Assembly (NCBI RefSeq): GCF_900086645.1
Contig: NZ_LT576451.1
Span: 1,984,001 to 2,048,000, forward strand
Origin: Curtobacterium sp. 9128
GTDB taxonomy: Bacteria; Actinomycetota; Actinomycetes; Actinomycetales; Microbacteriaceae
DNA: 64,000 nucleotides
Reading direction: 5' to 3'
Shown: positions 50,968-60,325 of the stretch, in pieces
Layout: every line of letters starts with the position of its first letter
Position numbering within the stretch: position 1 is the stretch's first letter
Position numbers and translations under genes: made by a program
The notes under the pieces: generated by a model
The model's input: the letters and a program-made list of their open reading frames with translations, nothing else
Databases searched by the model: none
What the model was told of the DNA's origin: nothing

Positions 50968-51909
50968 ATGACCGACAGCCCGGCCGACGCCACCCCCTAC
51001 GAAGTCCTCGGCGTCGCCGCGACCGCCGACGACGAGGAACTCCGCCGCGCCTACCGCCGAGCGGCCCGCGAGACCCACCCGGACCTCGGCGGTGACGCCA
51101 TCCGCTTCCGCCGGGTGCAGGTCGCATGGGAGCGCATCGGCACACCAGCGGCGCGACGCGCCTACGACACGGGGTCGCGCCCGACGTCCGCCCCGTCGGC
51201 TCCGTCCGGCAGCTCGTCGTGGAGGCCCGGTTCCGGTCGCGACGAGTACGCACCACCCACGGCGCGTCGCGACTCCCGCCCGCGTGCCCGCTCCCACGGA
51301 CACCCCGGCGGTCGATCCCGTGAGGTCTTCCTCGCTGCCGAGCGCGAGTGGGTCGGACTCGGCGACCCCATCGAGGACCCGTACGCCCCGTCACTCATCC
51401 GATCAGCCCCCCGGTTCATCCGCCGGCTGCTCGGTGAGGCGCTCGCCGAGGAGGCGACCGCCTCGATCGTCGCCGACATGGGCATCGGCGTGACGGTCTG
51501 GCACGACCTCGATGCGGGTTCGGAGGGCAAGCTCGACCACGTCGTGCTCATGCCGAGCGGGTTGTGGGCGCTCGAGTCCATCGACTGGGGCGGGCCGGTG
51601 CGGATCGACCACGGCGAGATCGTCGGCGAGACGCTCGAGCCGGGGGAGCGCCCCGTGAAGGAACTCGTCCGCGCAGCCCGTGCCGTCCAGAAGCAGACGC
51701 GCGTGCGGTTCACCGGCCGGCTGCTCGTCGTACCGGACTCCGCGGTCGACCACGACGTGCAGCTCGTCGGCTCCCCGAAGAAGCCGACCGCCTACGTGGT
51801 CCGGCGCAGTGCGCTCGGGCAGGTCCTCAACGGCGTCTGGTCCCCGGAGGGCGCCGTCGACGTGTTCGAGATCCGGGACCGCCTGCAGCAGACCGTCCGG
51901 TTCGTCTGA
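50968..51909 (+). CDS. J-domain protein with C-terminal NERD-like domain
   Basis: 313 residues. Residues 9-66 are a J-domain with His37-Pro38-Asp39 (the DnaK-stimulating HPD) between helices. A disordered Ser/Pro/Arg-rich linker (about 68-125) follows. The C-terminal half (GKLDHVVLMPSGLWALESIDWGGPV) resembles the NERD nuclease-related fold (DHVVV..G and a later Asp/Lys strand). DnaJ fused to NERD is uncommon; it could target DnaK to damaged nucleic acid or be a stress nuclease (speculation). Confidence 0.78.
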   Translation: MTDSPADATPYEVLGVAATADDEELRRAYRRAARETHPDLGGDAIRFRRVQVAWERIGTPAARRAYDTGSRPTSAPSAPSGSSSWRPGSGRDEYAPPTARRDSRPRARSHGHPGGRSREVFLAAEREWVGLGDPIEDPYAPSLIRSAPRFIRRLLGEALAEEATASIVADMGIGVTVWHDLDAGSEGKLDHVVLMPSGLWALESIDWGGPVRIDHGEIVGETLEPGERPVKELVRAARAVQKQTRVRFTGRLLVVPDSAVDHDVQLVGSPKKPTAYVVRRSALGQVLNGVWSPEGAVDVFEIRDRLQQTVRFV

Positions 51910-51930
51910 CGCGCTGGACCGTCCGGGCGA

Positions 51931-52293
51931 TCAGTAGCCGCGGAGCTTCTCGAGGTCCCGGCGCTCCCGCTTGCTCGGGCGTCCGGCGCCGCGATCGCGC
52001 ATCGGGACGAAGCCGGCCTCTTCCTTCGGCAGGCGCGGCGGGGTCCTGTCGTCGAGGTGCTTCGCCGCCTCGGTGGCTCCGACGCGCTTCAGGATGATGC
52101 TCTTCACGACGACGATGCGGTCGAACCCGGCCTGACGGACACGGACCTCGTCACCGGGGCCGACCGGCTGCGACGGCTTCGCCCGCTCGCCGTTGACCCG
52201 GACGTGTCCGGCCTTGCACGCGGTCGTCGCTGCGGACCGGGTCTTGGTGATCCGGACCGCCCAGATCCAGCTGTCCACCCGGGCCTTGTCCAT
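51931..52293 (-). CDS. S4-domain RNA-binding protein (Hsp15-like)
   Basis: 120 residues. An S4 domain runs from RVDSWIWAVRITKTRSAATTA to GDEVRVRQ, with the AGHVRVNGERA hairpin. The C-terminal tail is basic (RPSKRERRDLEKLRGY). This is the Hsp15/HslR-like single S4 protein, which in other bacteria binds stalled ribosomal RNA complexes. Convergent with the J-domain gene. Confidence 0.9.
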   Translation of the reverse strand: MDKARVDSWIWAVRITKTRSAATTACKAGHVRVNGERAKPSQPVGPGDEVRVRQAGFDRIVVVKSIILKRVGATEAAKHLDDRTPPRLPKEEAGFVPMRDRGAGRPSKRERRDLEKLRGY

Positions 52294-52347
52294 CCCCCCA
52301 CCCTAGGCGTCGCGTACCCGCCCGCGGCAGCCCGTAGGGTCGGGTGC

Positions 52348-52599
52348 GTGGGAGCGGACGAACAGGGGCGGATCGCACGGGCACTCGCGCTCGGGGTGCT
52401 CGCCGACGTCGAGCTGGGGACACGCGTCGTCGTCCGGGCGCACCACGGCGACGGCGCGACCGACGCACTCGGAGACCTCGTCGCACGCACACCGGACACC
52501 ATCACGATCGACACCCGCCGCGGCCGGGTCGAGGTCGCCCTCACCGACGTCGTCGCCGCGAAGCGCGTCCCTCCGCCCCCGCCACGTCGTCCTCGCTGA
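52348..52599 (+). CDS. Small SH3-like protein (acetyltransferase N-terminal domain type)
   Basis: 83 residues from a GTG at 52348. The sequence GTRVVVRAHHGDGATDALGDLVARTPDTITI with RRGRVEVALTDVVAAKRVPPPPP resembles the SH3-like domain that precedes the GNAT domain in Rv0428c-like proteins, here without the acetyltransferase part. A stand-alone version may have been left by gene splitting or serve as a partner. Start is uncertain (several GTGs nearby). Confidence 0.65.
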   Translation: MGADEQGRIARALALGVLADVELGTRVVVRAHHGDGATDALGDLVARTPDTITIDTRRGRVEVALTDVVAAKRVPPPPPRRPR

Positions 52600-52662
52600 C
52601 GAACCGCGCGGTCGCGGCGAGCCGTCGCCTGGCAGGCCCTCGTGCCGTCGTAGCCTCTGGCC

Positions 52663-53859
52663 ATGGCAGTCCCCGTCCCACTCGGCACCGAGGACCGCAC
52701 CGCCCGTGTGACGCTCCGCCGCCCAGACTCCTGGCGACGCGAGGACGCGTCCCACGCGGACCTCCGGCTGAGCGGCGACGACGTCGTCCTCACCGTCCGG
52801 TCCCGCCCGAGCGATCGCGGCATCGGGGACGAGAACGCCTCGCTCATCGAACGACTCCCCGGGTCCGTCGACGGCCTGCTCCTCGTCGGCTGCGACGTCT
52901 GGGGCACGGTCGGCGCACCCGCACGCCTGGTCGAGTACGTCCGCCCCGGCGAGGACGGCGACGAGGACCACGAATCGACCTCGATCGTCGGCGCCCACCT
53001 GCTGTTCGTCACCGGACGGCACCGCGTCGACGTGACCGTCGAACGCCCGCTCGCGCGACTCGACGAGACCGACGACGTCGTGTTCGCCGTGCTCGACTCC
53101 GTCCGCGCCGTCGGCCCCGTCTCCGCGTCGTCGCCCCGCGACCTCGAGGAGCTGCCGGCCGCGCAGCCCGCACCGGAGCTCGACGGACCGCGCCTCGCCC
53201 CCGGCGCCCTCACCACGCTGCAGAGCATGGCCGGGAAGCGCTGGAGCCCCACGCTCCTGCGCAGTCCCGGCGGACGCGGACTCGTCGACGCCGGCCTGGT
53301 CGGACGGTTCGGGACGGTCTCGCCGACGACCCAGACCCTCATCGAACCGTGGGCCGGCGACGTGCAGCCGACCACGCTGGAACAGCACCTGCCCGACGGG
53401 CGCGTGTCGCGCCTCCAGGCCTGGTCCGGCACCGTCGTGGACGGGACGGACGACGCCGATTCCGTCATCACCCGGCTCGCGCCGGAGCGCGTGGTCGCGA
53501 TCGCGGCCGGGAGGCTCGGTGTCGGTCCGGCATGGACCTTCCCGTTCCGCACGGAGTCGCTCCGGGCCGACCTGCTCGGCAGGCGGCTGGCCGGTGGCGA
53601 CGCCGCTCCCGACCTGCCGGCGTCGATCGTCGAGGCCGACCCGCGGCTCGCCCGGTTCTGGGCGGCGCCGTGGACGGTGTCGTACCTGCGTCGGCCGGGG
53701 AAGCCCCGACCGATCACGATCGTGCACGCCGAGGGACGGGGCTTCGCGCGCGTCGGACGCACGGAGGCCGGCGCCTCCGCGTTCTGGGCGGAGTCGCCGG
53801 CCAACGTGTACCGGTCCTTGGTGCGTGCGTTCCTGTCTGCTCCAGCTGAAGAGGGCTAG
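52663..53859 (+). CDS. Conserved-looking protein of unknown function
   Basis: 398 residues, no signal or membrane segment. The first 150 residues (VTLRRPDSWRREDASHADLRLSG and HLLFVTGRHRVDVTVERPLARL) look like a beta-rich LpqN/PsbP-type fold; the rest is mixed alpha/beta with a Pro-rich hinge near 165-180. I do not recognise the family. It stands between the SH3-like gene and the HtrA gene, convergent with the latter. Confidence 0.6.
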   Translation: MAVPVPLGTEDRTARVTLRRPDSWRREDASHADLRLSGDDVVLTVRSRPSDRGIGDENASLIERLPGSVDGLLLVGCDVWGTVGAPARLVEYVRPGEDGDEDHESTSIVGAHLLFVTGRHRVDVTVERPLARLDETDDVVFAVLDSVRAVGPVSASSPRDLEELPAAQPAPELDGPRLAPGALTTLQSMAGKRWSPTLLRSPGGRGLVDAGLVGRFGTVSPTTQTLIEPWAGDVQPTTLEQHLPDGRVSRLQAWSGTVVDGTDDADSVITRLAPERVVAIAAGRLGVGPAWTFPFRTESLRADLLGRRLAGGDAAPDLPASIVEADPRLARFWAAPWTVSYLRRPGKPRPITIVHAEGRGFARVGRTEAGASAFWAESPANVYRSLVRAFLSAPAEEG

Positions 53860-55367
53860 GCGGCAGGGCCCGCGGTGAGCGTCACCGTGACGGTGCTCGC
53901 CGTGCCGGCGCTGTTCGTGTAGCCGACGGAGACCTTGTCGCCGACGGACTTCGACTGGATCACCTGCGTCAGCTGGTCCGAGCTCGTGATCGCGGTGCCG
54001 TCGATCGACGTGATCGTGTCACCGGCAGCGAGGCCCGCTGTCGCTGCGCCGGATCCCTCGACGGTCCCGGCGACCGCGACCCCGCCCGTGGTGGTGGACG
54101 TGCCGCTCACCTGGACGCCGAGGAACGCGGGCAACCCGATCGTGATCGTCCCGGATGCGTCACCGGCGAGGATCTTGTCCGCGATCGCCTTCGCCGTGGT
54201 GATCGGGATCGCGTAGCCCGTCACGTCGGCCGAGCCCGAGGACGCAGCGGTCGCCATGCCGACGACCTCACCCTCGCTGTCGAGCACCGGACCGCCGGAG
54301 TCGCCGGAGACGATGTCCGCGGCGATCTCGATGAGGCCGGTGAGGGACTCGGTGCCCGTGCCGGACTCGCTCTGCACCTGGATGTCCTGGTCGGTCGCGG
54401 TGACGGTGCCCTCCGCGGCGACGAGGTTACCCGTGCCCTCGGCGTTGCCGACGTCGGTCACGGCGTCACCGGTGCTCGGTTCGCCGTCGTCGTCGAGCGT
54501 GACGGTCGAGAGGCCGGACGCGTTCTCCAGCTTGAGGACCGCCACGTCGTTCGTGGCGTCGGCACCGACCACGTCGGCCTTGTACTCCTTGCCGGTGGTC
54601 TCGTCGGTGACCGTGATGCTCGTCGCACCCTGGATGACGTGGTTGTTCGTGAGGATCGTGCCGTCCGAGGTCAGGACCATCCCGGTGCCGGCGGCCTGCG
54701 ACGACTGGTCGTAGTTCAGGATCGTGTTGATCGTGACGACGCCCTTCTTCTGGGCTGCCGTGGCCGCCGTGGCGGCGGACTCGGTGCTGGTGCCGGACGA
54801 GCCGCTTCCGCTCCCGCTCCCGTCGCCGGGCACCGTGAAGCCGTTCGTGCCGCTCCCGCTGCCGGTGTCCGGCGTGGTCGTCGTGCCCTGGGACTGGCTC
54901 GACGTGGTCTCGGTGCCGACCGACGAGAGCCCGAGTGCCGTCCCGCCGGCGGCGCCGACGATCGCGAGGGCGGCGATGCCGGACCCGATCACCAGCCCGA
55001 GCTTGCGCTTCTTCGTGCCGGGGCGCGTGCCGGGGCGCGTGCCGAACGCACCGCTCCACCCCTGCTGCGACGGGTACTGCTGCGACGGGTACTGCTGCCC
55101 GTGCTGCGCCGCGTGGGCCCAGCCCTGGTGGACGCCGGCGAGGGCGGGGCTGCCGATGAGGTACGGGCCACGACCGTCGTGCGTGTAGGCGTAGGGGCCG
55201 GAGCCGTCGGGTGCGTAGAGGTACGGACCGGAGCCGTCGAACGCGTAGGCGGGACGGAGTGTGGACGCGTCGGCGTGCGGGGCCTCCCACGTGGAGCGGG
55301 GTGCGGCGTCCTGTGCGTCGATCGGGGTCGTGCCCGGTTCGGCGTCGGGGTTCGGGGTCTCGTTCAT
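53856..55367 (-). CDS. Membrane-anchored HtrA/DegP-like serine protease with PDZ domain
   Basis: 503 residues from the ATG at 55367. Residues 42-70 carry three repeats of DGSGPY/DGRGPY, followed by QQYPS repeats and an RPGTRPGT repeat, all cytoplasmic; a helix at about 122-145 anchors it. A Gly/Ser-rich spacer leads to the protease domain with His243 (NNHVIQG), Asp274 (NDVAVLKL) and Ser357 (SGDSGGP), and a C-terminal PDZ domain (about 410-503). It degrades or senses misfolded envelope proteins outside the membrane. Divergent from the iron-transport genes. Confidence 0.92.
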   Translation of the reverse strand: MNETPNPDAEPGTTPIDAQDAAPRSTWEAPHADASTLRPAYAFDGSGPYLYAPDGSGPYAYTHDGRGPYLIGSPALAGVHQGWAHAAQHGQQYPSQQYPSQQGWSGAFGTRPGTRPGTKKRKLGLVIGSGIAALAIVGAAGGTALGLSSVGTETTSSQSQGTTTTPDTGSGSGTNGFTVPGDGSGSGSGSSGTSTESAATAATAAQKKGVVTINTILNYDQSSQAAGTGMVLTSDGTILTNNHVIQGATSITVTDETTGKEYKADVVGADATNDVAVLKLENASGLSTVTLDDDGEPSTGDAVTDVGNAEGTGNLVAAEGTVTATDQDIQVQSESGTGTESLTGLIEIAADIVSGDSGGPVLDSEGEVVGMATAASSGSADVTGYAIPITTAKAIADKILAGDASGTITIGLPAFLGVQVSGTSTTTGGVAVAGTVEGSGAATAGLAAGDTITSIDGTAITSSDQLTQVIQSKSVGDKVSVGYTNSAGTASTVTVTLTAGPAA

Positions 55368-55527
55368 CGGTGCTCTCCGGTCGCTCTCGACGACCCGGTC
55401 GGGCGTCGATGGATACGAGTACAAGCCCGTTTCCCATGACGAAGCTATGAGCGAGCCCTGCGCCCGCTCACGACTCGCTCGGGGATCGCCGAGGGGGAGT
55501 GCGGGGGTCGTCGCCGCCCGCGAGACG

Positions 55528-55544
55528 TTAGGGTTGCCTTACTC
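55528..55544. promoter_or_regulatory. DtxR/IdeR-type iron box
   Basis: TTAGGGTTGCCTTACTC resembles the actinobacterial iron box (TTAGGTTAGCCTAACCT), 12 of 17 positions. It ends three bases before the FecCD permease ATG, so the transcript may be nearly leaderless. Iron repression of the operon is likely (inference). Confidence 0.62.
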
Positions 55545-55547
55545 CTC

Positions 55548-56582
55548 ATGCGTTCCCCGTCACCAGCGCCGCCCGCGCCCCGTTCCGTGCCCCGCCTCGT
55601 CGGTGCGACGGTCCTCGCCGTCCTGGTGCTCGCCGTGGCGGTCGCCCTGAGCGTCGCGTTCGGGTCGCGGCCGATCCCGCTCGGGACGGTGCTCGACACC
55701 GTGCTGCACCCGGGCCGGAACGACGAGATCGGGCTCATCGTGCTCGGCAACCGCGTCCCGCGCACCCTCGTCGGGTTGCTCGCGGGTGCCGCCCTCGGGG
55801 TCGCCGGCGCCGTGATGCAGGGGGTCACCCGCAACCCGCTCGCCGACCCGAGCATCCTCGGCATCAACTCCGGCGCGGCCCTCGCCGTCGTGACGGGCAT
55901 CGCGGTCTTCGGCATCAGCGGGACGGCCGAGTACCTGCCGTTCGCCTTCGCCGGTGCCGCGCTCGCCGCACTGCTCGTCTACGGCATCGCCGCGGTCGCC
56001 AGGCGGGGGCTGACGCCCGTCGGCCTCGCGCTGTCCGGGGCCGTGGTCGCCGCGGCGCTCGCGTCCATCTCGACCGCGGTCCTCGTGACGAGCCAGAGCC
56101 TCCTCGACCAGCTGCGGTTCTGGCAGGTCGGCGCGCTCGCGGGCAAGGACCTCGGGACCGCCGGGGTCGTCACGATCCCGGTGCTCGTCGGACTGTGCAT
56201 CGCGTTCGCCCTCGGTCGTTCGCTCAACACGCTCGCACTCGGTGACGAGCTCGCCGCGTCGCTCGGCCAGCGCGTCGTGCTCGTCCGGGCGGTCGGTGGA
56301 CTCGTCACCGTGCTGCTCGCCGGCTCGGCGGTCGCCGCTGCCGGGCCCATCGCGTTCGTCGGGCTCGCCGTGCCGCACGCCGTCCGCCGGCTGAGCGGCC
56401 CCGACCACCGGTGGACGATCCTGCTGTCCGCGATCGTCGCGCCGGCACTGCTGCTCGTCGCCGACGTCATCGGCCGGGTCGTCGCGTACCCGGGAGAGCT
56501 GCAGGTCGGCATCGTCACGGCCTTGATCGGTGCGCCGGTGTTCATCGCCCTGGTCCGGTCGAAGGCGGTGACCGGGCTGTGA
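55548..56582 (+). CDS. FecCD-family siderophore ABC permease 1
   Basis: 344 residues, about 10 helices. FecCD/BtuC signatures: LGNRVPRTLVGLLAGAALGVAG, GAVMQGVTRNPLADPSILGI and a GPIAFVGLAVPHAVRRLSG motif before the last helices. It would form the membrane channel for a ferric-siderophore importer with the next gene. No ATPase or binding-protein gene is adjacent, so these must be elsewhere. Preceded by an iron box. Confidence 0.92.
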   Translation: MRSPSPAPPAPRSVPRLVGATVLAVLVLAVAVALSVAFGSRPIPLGTVLDTVLHPGRNDEIGLIVLGNRVPRTLVGLLAGAALGVAGAVMQGVTRNPLADPSILGINSGAALAVVTGIAVFGISGTAEYLPFAFAGAALAALLVYGIAAVARRGLTPVGLALSGAVVAAALASISTAVLVTSQSLLDQLRFWQVGALAGKDLGTAGVVTIPVLVGLCIAFALGRSLNTLALGDELAASLGQRVVLVRAVGGLVTVLLAGSAVAAAGPIAFVGLAVPHAVRRLSGPDHRWTILLSAIVAPALLLVADVIGRVVAYPGELQVGIVTALIGAPVFIALVRSKAVTGL

Positions 56583-57601
56583 GCACCGTCGACCACACCC
56601 GGGCCCGGACTCGGCCCCGGCTCGGGGCGGCGCGTCGTGAGCTCGTCGTGCTCGGCTCCGTCCTCGTCGTGCTGGTCGGGCTCGTGCTCGTCGGGCTCGG
56701 CGTCGGCGAGATCCCGCTGTCGCCCGCTCAGGTCGTCCAGGCGCTGTTCGGGCACGGGGACACGATCTCGGACTTCGTGATCGGGCAGCTCCGCGGGCCG
56801 AGGACCCTCGCGGCGCTCCTCGTCGGGGCCAGTCTCGGCGTCGCGGGCGGCATCGTGCAGAGCGTCGTCCGGAACCCCATCGCCAGCCCCGACGTGATCG
56901 GCATCACCTCCGGCGCGAGCGCGTCCGGGCTGACCGCGATCGTGCTGTTCGGGGTCTCCGGCATCGGACTGTTCTGGACGGTGCTCGTCGGCGCCCTCGT
57001 CGTGTCGCTGGTGATCGCCGCGCTCGCGTGGCGCAGGGGCATCACGGGCAACCGCGTGGTCCTCGTCGGCATCGGGGTCGCGGCGATGTCCCTGAGCGTC
57101 ACCGGCTGGATGCTCACGAGCGGCTCCGTGCAACAGGCAGGGACGGCGCTCCTCTGGCTCTCCGGCAGTCTCAACGCGGTCGACCGGGGTGTCGTGGGTG
57201 TGCTCGTGGTGGCGTTCGTCGTGCTCATGGTGCTGGCGCTCCTGCAGTCACCGCGACTGACCGTCCTGACGCTCGGCGACGACGTGGCGGCCGCACTCGG
57301 CCTGCGACCGAACCGTGCGAAGCTCCTGCTCCTCCTGACCGCCGTGTGCCTCACCGCGGCGGCCGTCGCGACCGCGGGGCCGGTGTCGTTCGTCGCCCTG
57401 ATGGCGGCGCCGATCTCCAGGCGGCTCGTCGGGGGCGGTCGTGTGGCGCTGGGTGTCTCGGCCGCGGTCGGCGCCGTGATCGTGCTCGCGAGCGACCTCA
57501 TCGCCCAGTTCGCGATCCCCGGGAACGCCCTGCCGGTCGGCGTCGTCACCGGCGTCGTCGGCGCCCCGTACCTGCTCTGGTTGCTCGCGCGCGGTCGCTG
57601 A
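56579..57601 (+). CDS. FecCD-family siderophore ABC permease 2
   Basis: 340 residues from a GTG at 56579, overlapping the stop of permease 1 (GTGA). Same fold: QLRGPRTLAALLVGASLGVAG, VVRNPIASPDVIGITSGA, and GPVSFVALMAAPISRRLVGG. Paired FecC/FecD-type permeases usually heterodimerise. The operon seems to end here: a truncated GGACGGGAGGC half element (GAGCCTCCCGTTCGG, about 57679) follows the stop. Confidence 0.92.
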   Translation: MSTVDHTRARTRPRLGAARRELVVLGSVLVVLVGLVLVGLGVGEIPLSPAQVVQALFGHGDTISDFVIGQLRGPRTLAALLVGASLGVAGGIVQSVVRNPIASPDVIGITSGASASGLTAIVLFGVSGIGLFWTVLVGALVVSLVIAALAWRRGITGNRVVLVGIGVAAMSLSVTGWMLTSGSVQQAGTALLWLSGSLNAVDRGVVGVLVVAFVVLMVLALLQSPRLTVLTLGDDVAAALGLRPNRAKLLLLLTAVCLTAAAVATAGPVSFVALMAAPISRRLVGGGRVALGVSAAVGAVIVLASDLIAQFAIPGNALPVGVVTGVVGAPYLLWLLARGR

Positions 57602-57887
57602 CGACCGCCTGCTGCGCACGCGTGCCGTGAGCGGCCGTCGCGACGTCCTGCCGCGACGTCCGTGGCGGAGCCGAGCCGAGCCTCCCGTTCGGCCTGCCGC
57701 GACACGCGTTGCACAGTGCGATGACGGGGTCCCGCGCGGGATTGCGGAAACCCGCAAAGCACCCTCAGAACCCCCCTTCCGGGTGTCTGCACGCCGATTC
57801 GTGTCCCCCTAACGTCGGACACGACCCCGGACTCCCGACAGCGTTCCACCCCGAACGAACGCTGGTCCGGTCGAACGAAGGACACCC
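57602..57887. promoter_or_regulatory. Gap before the polysaccharide synthase gene
   Basis: Contains no ORF I can support. Holds two inverted repeats: TTGCGG-4-CCGCAA at 57742-57757 and CGTGTCC-10-GGACACG at 57800-57823, about 65-130 bases before the synthase start, plausible operators or RNA folds. A half copy of the GGACGGGAGGC family lies near 57679. Confidence 0.55.
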
Positions 57888-60323
57888 ATGCCCGAACAGC
57901 ATGACGACGCGCCCGTGCGCCGTCGGCAGTGGGGTTCCGAGCGACGTACCCGCCCGCTCGACACCCTCCACGAACGCCCCTCCGACCGGAAGCTCGTCTC
58001 CGGCAGGATCGCCATCATCCTCACGATCGCCTTCTGGATCGCGTACGTCGTCTACACCGTGATCCGCCAGTTCCTGGACTACGGCACCGAGAGCTTCCGG
58101 TTCACCACCGAAGCGCTCTCGTACCTCGTCGTCGTCACCTTCCTGACCTTCTCGGCGCTCATGCACCTCATCGCACGGCAGGGTGCGATGGAGCGTTTCG
58201 CCACCCACGTCCGCGTGCCCCGCGCCGAACTGGACCGCCACTTCGGCACCGGGCACGAGTCGCCGCTGACGGTCCTCGTCCCGAGCTACGCCGAGGAGCC
58301 GGACGTCGTCGCGACGACGCTCTGGTCGGCGGCGCTGCAGGAGTACCCGTCGCTCCGCATCGTGCTGCTCGTCGACGACGCACCGTTCCCGACCGACCCG
58401 GAGACGCGCGCGAAGCTCGAGCGGACCCGCGCGGTCGCGACGACCATCCAGACGCAACTCGCGCCGGCTTCCGAGCGCTTCCAGGAGGCCCTGCTCTCCG
58501 CCGAGGTCGAGGCGTCGCACACCCCGTTCGCCACCGTCGACTCCCTGCGCACGCTCGTCGAGCACCACCGCTGGGCCGATGCCTGGTTGCGCCGCCACGC
58601 CCGCGAGCACGACGTCGTCGACCACGTCGACCACTTCTTCCACGACCAGGTCCTGGTCGGGCTGGCTGACGAGTTCCGGCTGACGTCGGAGGCCCTCGAG
58701 GCAGCGATCGTCGACGCGCTCGACACCGCGGCGAGCACGCCGTCCGTCGAGGGCCGCACCACCCCGCTCGACGGCTCGACGCTGACCGAGATCACCTCGG
58801 CCCGGGTCGTGGAACTCCAGCGCCGTCTCGCGTGGACGTTCACCGCCGAACTGACCACGTTCGAGCGGAAGCGCTACGCGAACCTCTCCGACGAGGCGAA
58901 CAAGGCGATGAACCTCAACGCCTACATCGGCCTGCTCGGCGGCGCGTACGCGTTCGACGAGACCGCGTCCGGCACGATCCTCCGCACGGTCGCCGACCCG
59001 GCGGACGCCGACCTCGTCGTCCCGGCGTCGGACTACGTCCTGACGCTCGACGCCGACTCGGTGCTGCTCCGTGACTACTGCCTGCGCCTGGTCTACTTCC
59101 TCGAGCAGCCGGAGAACGCCAGCGTCGCCGTGACCCAGACCCCGTACTCGTCGTTCCGTGGTGCCGCTACACGCATCGAGCGGCTCGCCGGGGCCACGAC
59201 CGACATCCAGCACATCCTCCACCAGGGCATGTCGCGCCACAACGCGACGTTCTGGGTCGGCGCGAACGCGGTCATCCGCACCCGAGCGCTCCGCGACATC
59301 GAGGAGGTCGAGACCGTCGGCGGCTTCGAGGTGAAGCGCTACGTGCAGGACCGCACCGTCATCGAGGACACCGAGTCGAGCGTCGACCTCGGGATGCACG
59401 GCTGGACCCTCGTGAACTACCCGGAGCGCCTGTCGTACAGCGCCACTCCGCCGGACTTCGGCTCCCTGATCGTGCAGCGGCGACGCTGGGCGAACGGTGG
59501 GCTGCTGATCCTGCCGAAGTACCTCAGGCAGGTCCGCGAACGTCGGCAGCGGGGCGAGCGGGTCGGCATCGTCGAGATGTCCCTCCGCGTCAACTACATG
59601 GCGTCGATCGCCTGGGCGTCGTTCGGCCTGATCTTCCTGCTCGCGTACCCGTACGACTCGCGGCTCCTCAGCCCGATGGTGCTCCTCGCCGCGCTGCCGT
59701 ACTTCTGGCTGCTCTCGAGTGACCTGAAGTACTGCGGGTACAAGCGGACCGACGTGTTCCGGATCTACGGCTTCAACCTGATCCTGATGCCCGTGAACGT
59801 CGCCGGCGTGCTGAAGAGCATCCAGCAGGCCCTCACCGCGAAGAAGATCCCGTTCGCCCGCACGCCGAAGGTCCGTGACCGCACGGCGTCGCCGGCGCTC
59901 TACGTGCTGGCGCCGTACGCGATGGTCGTGTTCTCGGTGTTCACCTTCGTCCGCGACTTCCACGCCGAGAACTGGGGCAACGCGGTCTTCGCCGCGTTCA
60001 ACGCCCTGCTGGCGATGTACGCGATCGTCGCCTACATCGGGATCTGGAACTCGGTCGTCGACGTCTGGATCTGGGCGACGGCGTGGATGTACTACGACCC
60101 GAGCGCACGAGCAGCGCGCCGAGCGCGTCGCCTGGCCGTACGTGCCACCGCACGGGCGGCCAGGGGCGGCGCCCCCGACCTGCAGCCCGTCGCCGAGGAC
60201 TGGCGTGCCGTCCTCTACTTCGGCGACCGCGGCAAGAGCATGCCGAGGCACCACCACGCGGACGTCGTCGGTGCGGTCCGCGCGACCACCGGCTCCACCA
60301 CGAACGAGAAGACGGCGGCCTGA
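57888..60323 (+). CDS. GT2 processive polysaccharide synthase (cellulose/chitin synthase-like)
   Basis: 811 residues. Two N-terminal helices (about 42-58, 76-92), a GT2 domain, and about five C-terminal helices form a BcsA-like synthase-translocase. Catalytic motifs: VLVPSYAEEPD, DAD at 388-390 (DxD), an Asp-Glu-type IEDTE at about 492-496, and QRRRW at 530-534 (QxxRW). It should polymerise and extrude a beta-linked glycan from UDP-sugar. A long insert between the first strand and DxD (about 150-380) is unusual. The coupled GH18 hydrolase suggests an aminosugar polymer (inference). No PilZ domain is visible at the C-terminus. Confidence 0.85.
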   Translation: MPEQHDDAPVRRRQWGSERRTRPLDTLHERPSDRKLVSGRIAIILTIAFWIAYVVYTVIRQFLDYGTESFRFTTEALSYLVVVTFLTFSALMHLIARQGAMERFATHVRVPRAELDRHFGTGHESPLTVLVPSYAEEPDVVATTLWSAALQEYPSLRIVLLVDDAPFPTDPETRAKLERTRAVATTIQTQLAPASERFQEALLSAEVEASHTPFATVDSLRTLVEHHRWADAWLRRHAREHDVVDHVDHFFHDQVLVGLADEFRLTSEALEAAIVDALDTAASTPSVEGRTTPLDGSTLTEITSARVVELQRRLAWTFTAELTTFERKRYANLSDEANKAMNLNAYIGLLGGAYAFDETASGTILRTVADPADADLVVPASDYVLTLDADSVLLRDYCLRLVYFLEQPENASVAVTQTPYSSFRGAATRIERLAGATTDIQHILHQGMSRHNATFWVGANAVIRTRALRDIEEVETVGGFEVKRYVQDRTVIEDTESSVDLGMHGWTLVNYPERLSYSATPPDFGSLIVQRRRWANGGLLILPKYLRQVRERRQRGERVGIVEMSLRVNYMASIAWASFGLIFLLAYPYDSRLLSPMVLLAALPYFWLLSSDLKYCGYKRTDVFRIYGFNLILMPVNVAGVLKSIQQALTAKKIPFARTPKVRDRTASPALYVLAPYAMVVFSVFTFVRDFHAENWGNAVFAAFNALLAMYAIVAYIGIWNSVVDVWIWATAWMYYDPSARAARRARRLAVRATARAARGGAPDLQPVAEDWRAVLYFGDRGKSMPRHHHADVVGAVRATTGSTTNEKTAA

Positions 60324-60325
60324 CG

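Noticed and set aside
52348..52599. A full acetyltransferase of the Rv0428c type.
   Set aside because: Only the SH3-like part is present; the following 60 bases and the next gene have no GNAT motif.
55438..55445. Two near-adjacent ATGs between the HtrA and FecCD genes as a small ORF.
   Set aside because: The frames are short, Arg-rich and run over the iron box; no support.
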